Positions 1 through 7,100 of a stretch of DNA of 17,924 nucleotides are shown piece by piece. Position 1 is the stretch's first letter. Each line of letters starts with the position of its first letter. Source of the stretch: Scatosoma sp045124465 (GTDB lineage Bacteria > Bacillota > Clostridia > Christensenellales > Borkfalkiaceae); NCBI GenBank assembly GCA_045124465.1, contig JBGVLV010000011.1, forward strand, positions 1 to 17,924. Direction: 5' to 3'. Below the pieces are notes generated by a model. That model was not told where the DNA came from. It saw only the letters and a program-made list of their open reading frames with translations, and searched no databases. A program made the translations under genes and the position numbers.

Positions 1-114
1 AAATCACAAATAGAATTATCATCTAACTTTGCAATATTTAATTTTTTTTAATAGTTCTTGTACTATTTCTTTTGCTTTTGTTGTAAATTTATTTTTTTGA
101 ATTTCGCTTAACAT
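1..114 (-). pseudogene. Start of an unrecognised gene, apparently frameshifted in an A8 run (runs off the window)
   Basis: On the minus strand an ATG at 114 opens a 31-codon frame that stops at 19-21. After a run of eight A (minus strand, 49-42) this frame gives an unremarkable ending. The neighbouring frame gives LNIAKLDDNSICD and stays open to the window edge. That second frame has a stop right at the A run, so it cannot begin upstream on its own. Removing one A would join the two into one frame beginning MLSEIQKNKF and continuing through LLKKLNIAKLDD. I therefore read it as one gene broken by a homopolymer indel, a base-calling error, or a slippage site. It lies 53 bases downstream of the small acidic gene on the same strand, with only a weak ribosome site. 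I do not recognise the family. The annotation is tentative because only ~38 residues are visible. Confidence 0.3.
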
Positions 115-167
115 ATTTCTTTTTCCGTCTATTTATGTAATTGTATTTCACAGTTCTTTTTTTGTGT

Positions 168-404
168 TTAATCATCAAAGTCTAAATCATCTATAATATC
201 CATAAATAAATGACCTTTAATTAAAAAATTGCTTAAAAATTCCTCAAATGAACAATAATTCGCTAGGGTTTTCCCGTATGAATAAATTTCAATACTATCT
301 CCCGATGGTTGCATAACAAACGAAAAGTCTTCGTATCGTAAAACCACTTCGTTTTGATTTTTCATTTCTTCTTTAATCCATATTAAAAATTCATTACTAT
401 TCAT
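168..404 (-). CDS. Small acidic protein, candidate immunity protein
   Basis: This is a 78-residue AT-rich gene with a good AGGAG ribosome site 7 bases before the ATG; that site overlaps the end of the upstream reading frame. The product has about 16 Asp/Glu against 5 Lys/Arg and ends in a run DDLDFDD. It has no signal peptide and no membrane segment, so it should be cytoplasmic. I do not recognise its family by motif. Small size, strong negative charge, AT-rich composition unlike the rest of the window, and a position directly behind a toxin-like C-terminal fragment (stop codon one base before this start) are what one expects of an immunity protein for a polymorphic nuclease-type toxin. That role is inference. 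It could equally be an unrelated accessory protein. Confidence 0.65.
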   Translation of the reverse strand: MNSNEFLIWIKEEMKNQNEVVLRYEDFSFVMQPSGDSIEIYSYGKTLANYCSFEEFLSNFLIKGHLFMDIIDDLDFDD

Positions 405-405
405 C

Positions 406-546
406 TTACAAAAATCTCCTTTTTCTTTTAGCCTTTTTCAGCTCGGCTTTTTCTTGCTTATTTGGAATTCGTGGCTGTTTTGCTCTTTGTTTTCCATTCC
501 AATCGTGAATATGGTCGTATGGACGATGCGAATCGGCAGTATCCAT
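406..546 (-). pseudogene. C-terminal remnant resembling a polymorphic toxin
   Basis: A 46-codon minus-strand frame runs from an ATG at 546 to a TAA at 406-408, one base before the start of the acidic gene. It reads MDTADSHRPYDHIHDWNG and continues into a very basic tail rich in Lys and Arg. The His/Asp-rich DHIHDWNG followed by a basic, proline-containing tail is reminiscent of the extreme C-termini of Rhs/polymorphic toxins with nuclease domains. An in-frame stop lies directly before the ATG, and all three upstream frames are interrupted within about 100 bases, so no larger toxin remains. The reading as a truncated toxin rests on composition and on the adjacent immunity-like gene; no family match was possible. 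It may instead be a short independent basic protein. The plus-strand ORF across this stretch is taken as a shadow. Confidence 0.4.
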
Positions 547-568
547 TCACAAGTAATTTAATTAAATT

Positions 569-596
569 TTTTGTCCAACTTTTTGGGTTCACTTCA
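569..596 (+). mobile_element. Possible terminal remnant of an IS3-family element
   Basis: The plus strand reads TTTGTCCAACTTTTTGGG followed by TTCACTTCA. This resembles the right-hand terminal inverted repeats of IS150-like members of the IS3 family, which commonly contain a GTCCAACTTTTTGGGG-type core. It sits at the switch from AT-rich accessory DNA to the chromosomal operon. No transposase coding is seen, and no matching left end is visible. The element body would have to lie toward lower coordinates, where the toxin-like fragment is, so an internal deletion must be assumed. The call is weak. Confidence 0.25.
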
Positions 597-625
597 CTTT
601 TCGGTCGGGGGTCAACGTTTGGACA

Positions 626-1060
626 TTATTGTATTCTGCCTAATAAATAATCGACCGAAACTTCCATATATCGGGCGAGCTTTGCGAGGTTTTCCACGGT
701 GGGTACGCTCGCGTTCGTGAGCCAGTTGTACATACTCGCGCCCGATACGTTCAGATCTTTTTCGAGCCGATATTGCGTGGTTTTCGTTTCGTTCATTACT
801 TGGCGCAACCTGTCGCCGAAAGGCGGTAAGGGCAAAAATTCCGTTTCGGGCGCATAGTCTACAAGACCGAGTAAAACGTCGGCGGAAACTTGGAAGTATT
901 CCACAATGGCGACAAAGCCGCGAAAGAGGGGCAAACGTTCTCCGTGCAAGTATCGCGTAACGTTGGAACGGTCGGTTTTTAAAATATTCGCCAGGGCGGG
1001 CGCGTTTAAACCGCGTTCGCTCATAAGCGCAAAAAGATTTTCGGCAAATTTCGACATCAT
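626..1060 (-). CDS. XRE-type regulator with two helix-turn-helix domains
   Basis: The 144-residue protein has two XRE/Cro-type HTH domains in tandem, about residues 5-65 and 82-141, joined by a short Pro-rich linker (FLPLPPFG). Each shows the family layout: a turn segment (DRSNVTRYLHG; SGASMYNWLTN) and a closing helix ending in VSADVLLGL or VSVDYLLGR. It presumably binds DNA as a cytoplasmic repressor, but target and ligand cannot be read from sequence. No effector domain is present. It is the last gene of the rqcP-ispDF-radA operon. Its ATG overlaps the radA stop as ATGA, and no Shine-Dalgarno stands in front, so translation is probably coupled to radA. A second ATG follows immediately and could be the real start. 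It may be autoregulatory or act on the adjacent accessory region. No terminator was seen downstream. Confidence 0.9.
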   Translation of the reverse strand: MMSKFAENLFALMSERGLNAPALANILKTDRSNVTRYLHGERLPLFRGFVAIVEYFQVSADVLLGLVDYAPETEFLPLPPFGDRLRQVMNETKTTQYRLEKDLNVSGASMYNWLTNASVPTVENLAKLARYMEVSVDYLLGRIQ

Positions 1061-2457
1061 TGTTGCGGTTGGGCGGTGGGGCGGAGGTTGAGGGCTTTGA
1101 CCATCTGCCCGACGTATTGCACGGGGATAAGTTCTATCTTGTCCTCGTATTTTTTACACGTTTTTATGTTCTTCGCGGGAAGGATCACGCGCTTAAAGCC
1201 CGTTTTGATACACTCGTTCACCCGTTTGTCCGCGTACGCTACGGGACGGATCTCGCCCGTCAAGCCTACCTCGCCGAAGATCGCCGTGTATTTGTCTATC
1301 GGTACGTCGCCCGCCGCGCTCGCGAGCGCGGCGCATATCGCGAGGTCTACCGACGGTTCGTTGAGCTTTATCCCGCCCATTGCGTTTATATACACGTCGG
1401 AATTGAAAAACGGTATGCCGCAACGCTTTTCCAGTACCGCGATGAGTACCACCAGTTTATTATAATCTACCCCCAAACTCATTCGGCGGGGCATACCGTA
1501 CGCCGTGCGGGAAATGAGGGTCTGTATCTCCACGCTCATACAGCGGTTGCCGCTTTCCGACGGCGTTACCGCCGAGCCTGCCGCAACGCCGCGCGATTCG
1601 GACAGGAACAGGTTGGAATAGTCTGTCACGCTGCGTATGCCCGTATCCGTCATCTCGAACACGCCTACCTCCTGCGCCGAGCCGAAACGGTTTTTGACGG
1701 CGCGGAGAAGTCGGAAATTATCCTCTTGCTGACCCTCGAAATACAGCACGGTGTCCATAATATGTTCGAGGACTTTCGGACCTGCGAGCGAGCCTTCTTT
1801 GGTCACGTGACCGATGATGAAAAACGTGATATTGCGGGATTTGGCGATCCGCATAAGCTTTGCGGCGCACTCGCGCACCTGTCCCACGCTCCCCGCCGCG
1901 GAGGAGAGCGTTTCGGTGTATATCGCCTGTACGGAGTCGATGACGACGAAGTTCGCCTCGTCGAGGTCGGTTTCGATATCTTCGAGGCAGGTTTCGTTGA
2001 GCAGTAACAGATTGTCGGAATTCAGTCCCAGCCGTTCGCAACGCATTTTCACCTGCGAACAGCTTTCCTCGGCGGACACGTACAAAACTTTATGGGTTTG
2101 GGCGAGGTACGCCGATACCTGCGTGAGCAGGGTGGATTTGCCGATACCGGGGTCGCCGCCGAGCAGGACGAGCGAGCCGCGGACGATCCCGCCGCCGAGA
2201 ACGGTGTCGAATTCGGAAATACCGCTCGTTACGCGGTCGAATTTTTCATAGCCGATCTTGGAGAGGGGCAGGGCGCGGGGCTTTATCTGCGATACGCCCT
2301 GCCGTGCGGTTACGGGCGTATCGGCGGGGCGGACGAGTTCTTCCTGCATAGTGTTGAAGTTGCCGCAATCGGGGCATTTTCCGAGCCATTTGGGCGCGGA
2401 ATACCCACATTCCGAGCAGACGAATTGACTGATGGGGGCTTTGGGTTTGGTCGGCAT
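1057..2457 (-). CDS. radA: DNA repair protein RadA (Sms)
   Basis: RadA is a RecA-like hexameric motor that extends recombination intermediates by branch migration. This 466-residue protein has the full family architecture. An N-terminal C4 zinc ribbon has Cys14, Cys17, Cys28 and Cys31. A RecA-like ATPase follows with Walker A GDPGIGKST (101-109) and Walker B VVIDS (171-175), then the RadA signature KNRFG (255-259). A Lon-like C-terminal domain spans about 290-460. Length is typical. A GGAGG ribosome site sits 6 bases before the ATG. It lies 32 bases downstream of ispDF and overlaps the XRE gene by 4 bases, so it is an internal operon gene. Nothing is missing. Confidence 0.97.
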   Translation of the reverse strand: MPTKPKAPISQFVCSECGYSAPKWLGKCPDCGNFNTMQEELVRPADTPVTARQGVSQIKPRALPLSKIGYEKFDRVTSGISEFDTVLGGGIVRGSLVLLGGDPGIGKSTLLTQVSAYLAQTHKVLYVSAEESCSQVKMRCERLGLNSDNLLLLNETCLEDIETDLDEANFVVIDSVQAIYTETLSSAAGSVGQVRECAAKLMRIAKSRNITFFIIGHVTKEGSLAGPKVLEHIMDTVLYFEGQQEDNFRLLRAVKNRFGSAQEVGVFEMTDTGIRSVTDYSNLFLSESRGVAAGSAVTPSESGNRCMSVEIQTLISRTAYGMPRRMSLGVDYNKLVVLIAVLEKRCGIPFFNSDVYINAMGGIKLNEPSVDLAICAALASAAGDVPIDKYTAIFGEVGLTGEIRPVAYADKRVNECIKTGFKRVILPAKNIKTCKKYEDKIELIPVQYVGQMVKALNLRPTAQPQQ

Positions 2458-2489
2458 GGACTACCTCCGAATGGAATAAAAGTTTTAGT

Positions 2490-3611
2490 TTAGCGGGTTT
2501 GGATAAGCACGTAGGCGTTGACGGTGATACCCTTTCCCTCGCCCACGTAGCCGAGACCCTCGTTCGTGCCCGCGGAGATCCCGACCGCGGTCGGGTCTAT
2601 ACCCAGTATGCCCGAAAGGGAGTTTTTCATTTCGTCGATATAGCTTGCGAGGCGGGGCTTTTCCGCTTGCACGGCGATGGAAACGTTTTTCGGTTTATAG
2701 CCGCGTTCGCGGAGCATATCCAGCACCCGTTTCAACAGTTCCATGGAATTTGCGTTTTTATACCGTTCGTCCGTATCGGGGAAATAATACCCGATATCCC
2801 GAAGTCCCGCCGCCGAAAGCAACGCGTCCATCAGCGCGTGTACGAGCACGTCGCCGTCGCTGTGGGCGACAAGACCGCTTTTTGAGGGGATCTTTACGCC
2901 CGCGAGCAGAACGTAGTCCTGTTGTTTGCCGAACGCGTGCGTATCCACGCCGAATCCGCAACGCTCGCCCTGAAAGTCGGTTGCATACGTTAATTTTATA
3001 TTATCGCGCGCGCCCGCGCAAAGGCGGGGAGCGCCGCAATAGACTTTGAACACCGACGCGTCGTCCGTATACGTACGGGAGTCGTCCTCGAACGCGCGTT
3101 CGTAAGCGTACGCGATATTTTCGCGGTAAAAGCCCTGCGGGGTCTGGATCTGCCAAAGTTCGTCGCGAGGGGGGACGGAGCGTATCTTTCCGTCCGCCGC
3201 CACGGCGATCGTGTCGGTGCAGGGAACGGCGCAAACGCCGCTGCCGTACGCTTTTACGCTTTGGATACAGCCCTCGATACAGTCGCGGGTGACGAAGGGG
3301 CGCGCGCCGTCGTGGATAAGCACGATGTCCGCGCTTGCCGCTTTCAAGGCGTTATACACCGACTTGCCGCGGGAGTCGCCGCCGAGGATGGCGCGGGTGC
3401 GGGGGAATTTTTCGCAGAGTTTGGAAATTTCTTCGAGATCGTCTTTCGAAACGGCGACGAGGATCTCGTCGATGGCGGGAAAGTCGAACGCGGAGAGCGT
3501 TTTTTCGAGCGGCTTAACGCCGCCGAGATCTACGAGAAGTTTATTTTTGTCAAAGCCCGCGCGCGTACCTTTGCCCGCGGCGCAGACGACGGCGCAAACG
3601 GTGGTTTTCAT
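2490..3611 (-). CDS. ispDF: Bifunctional IspD/IspF enzyme of the MEP isoprenoid pathway
   Basis: One 373-residue chain carries two non-consecutive steps of the methylerythritol phosphate pathway. The first domain is IspD (MEP cytidylyltransferase, residues 1 to ~215), which makes CDP-methylerythritol from CTP. It shows the nucleotide loop AAGKGTRAGFDKNK (11-24) and IHDGARPF (99-106). The second is IspF (MEcPP synthase, ~218-373), with metal ligands Asp223, His225 (GVDTHAF) and His258 (GDVLVHAL), AHSDGDV (249-255) and FPDTD. I chose the ATG at 3611, not the longer open frame. It begins MKTTVCAVVCAAGKG, it overlaps the rqcP stop as ATGA, and it has a GAGGTGAT ribosome site just upstream. The longer frame only reads antisense-like basic sequence through rqcP. 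Fused IspDF is known from Campylobacter and alphaproteobacteria and is less usual in Bacillota. Confidence 0.96.
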   Translation of the reverse strand: MKTTVCAVVCAAGKGTRAGFDKNKLLVDLGGVKPLEKTLSAFDFPAIDEILVAVSKDDLEEISKLCEKFPRTRAILGGDSRGKSVYNALKAASADIVLIHDGARPFVTRDCIEGCIQSVKAYGSGVCAVPCTDTIAVAADGKIRSVPPRDELWQIQTPQGFYRENIAYAYERAFEDDSRTYTDDASVFKVYCGAPRLCAGARDNIKLTYATDFQGERCGFGVDTHAFGKQQDYVLLAGVKIPSKSGLVAHSDGDVLVHALMDALLSAAGLRDIGYYFPDTDERYKNANSMELLKRVLDMLRERGYKPKNVSIAVQAEKPRLASYIDEMKNSLSGILGIDPTAVGISAGTNEGLGYVGEGKGITVNAYVLIQTR

Positions 3612-3850
3612 ACGATCACCTCGTAAAGGCTCGCCGCCTCGTCTTTTTTCACCGTTTCTTTGACGTTGAGCACGCGGAATTTCAAACTGCCCGCCGCGTA
3701 CAGTACTTCCACTTCGTCGCCGATCTTTACGGCGGCGGAGGGTTTGGCGGGCTTGCCGTTTATGAGGACCTTGTTTTCCCCGCAAGCCTCCTGCGCGACC
3801 GTGCGGCGTTTCAAGATCCGCGATACTTTCAAAAATTTGTCTATCCGCAT
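3608..3850 (-). CDS. rqcP: S4-domain RNA-binding protein RqcP (YabO)
   Basis: This 80-residue cytoplasmic protein begins MRIDKFLKVSRILKRRT and contains VLINGKPAKPSAAVKIGDEV, the S4 RNA-binding fold of the Hsp15/YabO group. The tail KKDEAASLYEVI matches the pattern of Bacillus YabO (KKEEAANMYTIL). RqcP works with RqcH on stalled, split 50S subunits in bacterial ribosome-associated quality control, where it supports C-terminal alanine tailing of stuck chains. An AAGGAG site lies 6 bases before the ATG. It is the first gene of the leftward operon and overlaps ispDF by 4 bases. A near-consensus promoter lies at 4017-4045. Family assignment is firm; the RQC role is transferred from Bacillus. Confidence 0.92.
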   Translation of the reverse strand: MRIDKFLKVSRILKRRTVAQEACGENKVLINGKPAKPSAAVKIGDEVEVLYAAGSLKFRVLNVKETVKKDEAASLYEVIV

Positions 3851-3920
3851 AGATAACTCCTTTTTCTGCGTGATTTGGGAAAAATCCCGAAAAAAATTAT
3901 AAAATCGTTTTTAAAAACGC

Positions 3921-3949
3921 TTGACATCTTTTTTGCCGAAGATTATAAT
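3921..3949 (+). promoter_or_regulatory. Consensus housekeeping promoter for rpoBC
   Basis: TTGACA at 3921-3926 and TATAAT at 3944-3949 are separated by exactly 17 bases, a perfect match to the sigma-70/SigA consensus. Transcription should begin near 3956 and read toward rpoB, leaving a leader of nearly 200 bases. Strong constitutive expression fits an RNA polymerase operon. Confidence 0.88.
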
Positions 3950-4016
3950 TAAATAATGTATCATTATGCTTATTATGGCGTAATGCCGCTCGGCGGCGAA
4001 GTTTCGCGTTGTTTTT

Positions 4017-4045
4017 ATTATAACGCAAACGGGCGCAAATGTAAA
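4017..4045 (-). promoter_or_regulatory. Promoter for the rqcP-ispDF-radA-XRE operon
   Basis: On the minus strand TTTACA (4045-4040) and TATAAT (4022-4017) are 17 bases apart, one mismatch from consensus. The start would fall near 4010, downstream of the rpoB promoter start site, so the RNA runs back across the rpoB promoter. A second TATAAT on this strand near 3892-3897 lacks a convincing -35 box. Confidence 0.8.
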
Positions 4046-4152
4046 GCGTAAAGAGAAAATTTTCAAATATAATATGTAAAATTTCGATTTTTATCGATGA
4101 AAAGATATACTCGGTAGATCGCTGAAAAATATGTAAGGAGCAATTTTAACCG

Positions 4153-7100
4153 ATGGATTTACCTGTTTCCAAGTATGGCAAGACCGAAAGAAGAAAATTC
4201 GGTTCGATCAACGAAGTTATCGACATTCCCGATCTCGTTGAGATCCAGAATGACAGCTACAATACCTTCATCGAAGAGGGTATTGGCGAGGTGTTCGAGG
4301 ACTTCTCTCCGATCACCGCCTACTCCGACCATTTTGAGCTTTATTTCTTAGAGCACAGATTTGGCGATAAACCCAAGTACGACGAGAAAGAATGCCGTAC
4401 CCGCGACGCTACGTACGCGCTCCCGCTCCGCGTTAAGGTCCGTCTTGTAAACAAGGTCAAGAACGAAGTTCTCGACCAGGAAGTGTTTATGGGCGATCTG
4501 CCGCTTATGACCGAGAACGGCGCGTTCATCATCAACGGCGCGGAACGCGTTATCGTTTCCCAGCTCGTCCGTTCCCCCGGCGTGTACAACGCGTCGAGCA
4601 AGGACAAGACGGGTAAGGAAATGTTCGCGACGACCGTTATGCCCAACCGCGGCGCGTGGCTCGAACTCGAACAGGACGCGCAGGACGCTCTGTACGTGCG
4701 CGTGGACAGAAAGAAAAAGCTTTGCATCACCGTGCTGCTCCGCGCGCTCGGATTCGGTTCCAACCGCGCGATCGAGGATCTGTTCCCCGGGGACAAGATC
4801 ATCGCGGCGACGCTTGCGAAAGATACGGCGAAGAGCGAATCGGACGGCTTGTACGAGTTGTACCGCCGCTTGCGTCCGGGCGAGGCGCCTACGGAAGATT
4901 CCGTAAGAGCGCACCTTTACAATCTGTTCTTCGATCCCCGCCGTTACGATATCGCGAAGGTGGGCAGATACAAGTACAATAAAAAGCTCAACTTGGCGTA
5001 CCGTTTGCCCGGTTGCAGGGTCGCGGATACGATCGTAAACCCCGAAACGGGCGAAGTGTTGGCGCAGGCGGGAGAGAAGATCTCCGACAAGCAGGCGCGC
5101 GCGATCCAGAACTGCGGCGTGAACGAAATTTTCGTGCTTGTGGACGATCCCGAAGAAGGGGAGATACGGCACAAGATCATCGCGAACAACACCGTGGATT
5201 TCTCGGAAATTTCCGATATTCCCGTACAGGCGAGAGCGAAAGATTTCGGTCTTTTGCCCACCGTTTACTATCCCAACTATAAATTCTCCAAGCTCCTCGC
5301 GGAGGAATGCGCGAATCTGGGCGTGGAAGAAGTTGCGGAAAAATATGTCGACGACATCGACGCGCTCTACTACACGCACGAAAAGGCGGAAGAGCCGGAC
5401 GAAAAGCCCGAAGAGAAGAAGAACAGGGAAAAGAGAAAGGACAACCGTCGCAAATTCGTCGCGGCTTGTAAGCTTTTCCATGAGATACTTTCGAGCGAAC
5501 GTCCCGTTCCCACCAAGGAACAGAAGAAAGAACTCCGTCCCCTTATCGACAAGCTTTGCCATAAGCACGTGACCGTGGACGATATCGTAGCCTCCATTTC
5601 CACCAACCTCGACTTGAAGTACGGAATCGGCACGATCGACAATATCGACCACCTCGGCAACCGCCGCGTGCGCTCGGTCGGCGAGCTGCTCCAAAACCAG
5701 CTCCGCGTCGGTATCGCGCGTTTGGAAAGACTTATCAAAGAAAGAATGGCGACGCAAGACCCGATGGAGGTCACGCCGTCCGCCCTTATCAATATCCGTC
5801 CCGTATCGGCGGTCATTCGCGAGTTCTTCGGTTCTTCGCAGCTGTCGCAGTTTATGGACCAGACCAACCCCATCGCGGAACTTACGCACAAACGTAAGCT
5901 TTCGGCGCTCGGTCCCGGCGGTCTGAACCGCGACCGCGCTACGTTCGAAGTCCGCGATATCCACCATACCCATTACGGGCGTATGTGTCCTATCGAAACG
6001 CCCGAAGGTCAGAACATCGGTCTGATCACGTCGCTCGCTACGTTCGCAAAGGTCAACGAGTACGGTTTCATTATGAGTCCGTACCGCCGCGTGGACAAAG
6101 AAACGGGTATCGTGACCACGCACGTGGATTACCTTACCGCGGACGAAGAGGACAAGTATATCGTGGCGCAGGCGAACGAACCGCTCGACGAGGAAGGTAG
6201 ATTCGTCAACGAGCGCGTAGGCTGCCGTCATCAGAACGATATTACCGAGATGCCCCGCGAGAAGATGGACTATATGGACGTTTCGCCCAAACAGCTCGTT
6301 TCCGTGGCGGCGGCGCTCATTCCTTTCCTTGAAAACGACGATACCAACCGCGCCCTGATGGGTTCGAACATGCAACGTCAGGCAGTTCCGCTTTTGAAGA
6401 CGGAATCGGCGATCGTCGCGACGGGTATCGAAAGCTCCATCGCGAAATATTCGGGCGTTATCGTCACCGCGAAAGAGGCGGGCGTCGTAGTCGGCTGCGC
6501 GTCGAATATGATCAAGATCCGCGAGGACGACGGCACGGTCCGCGAATATCCGTTGAAGAAGTTCGAACGTTCGAACGCGGGTACCTGTTTGAACCAAAGA
6601 CCCATCGTTGCGACGGGCGACAGAGTGGCGAAAGGCGAGATCATCGCCGACGGCCCTTCCACCAACAACGGCGAGCTTGCGCTCGGTAAGAATATCCTTA
6701 TCGGGTATATGGAGTGGGAAGGCTACAACTACGAGGACGCTATCCTGCTTTCCGAAAAGCTCGTGCAGGACGACGTGTTCACGTCTATCCACATCGAAGA
6801 ATACGAAACGGAGGCGAGAGATACCAAACTCGGACCCGAAGAGATCACGCGCGATATTCCCAACGTAGGCGACGACGCGTTGAAGGATCTGGACGAAGAC
6901 GGTATCATCCGTATCGGCGCGGAGATCCAGAGCGGCGATATTCTCGTCGGTAAAGTTTCCCCCAAGGGCGAGGCGGAGCTTACGCCCGAAGAAAGACTGC
7001 TCCGCGCGATCTTCGGCGAGAAGTCGAGAGAAGTGCGCGACACGTCTTTGAAAGTTCCCCACGGCGAAGGCGGCGTGGTCGTGGACGTCAAAGTGTTCAC

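Larger units (their letters stand above)
3851..4152. other. Divergent intergenic region between rqcP and rpoB
   Basis: This 302-base gap has no gene on either strand. It holds the ribosome site of rqcP, a rightward promoter (3921-3949), a leftward promoter (4017-4045) and the rpoB leader with its ribosome site AAGGAG at 4135-4140. Because the promoters point at each other, their transcripts overlap by about 50 bases. The rpoB leader would be nearly 200 bases. A GC-rich patch around 3979-4010 can form small hairpins but I see no clear riboswitch or terminator. Confidence 0.8.

Noticed and set aside
462..650. 62-codon plus-strand frame near the XRE gene end
   Set aside because: It runs opposite the toxin-like fragment and through the IS-like end; hydrophobic reading with no ribosome site. 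I considered it as a transposase C-terminus but it lacks the usual IS3 ending motif.
3612..3785. N-terminal extension of the ispDF frame
   Set aside because: The extra 58 residues are very basic and lie wholly within rqcP in another frame; the ATG at 3611 has a strong ribosome site and the normal IspD start.
5821..5910. Possible rifampicin-resistance variant in RpoB
   Set aside because: The residues most often changed in resistance (equivalents of Gln513, Asp516, His526, Ser531) are all the sensitive type.
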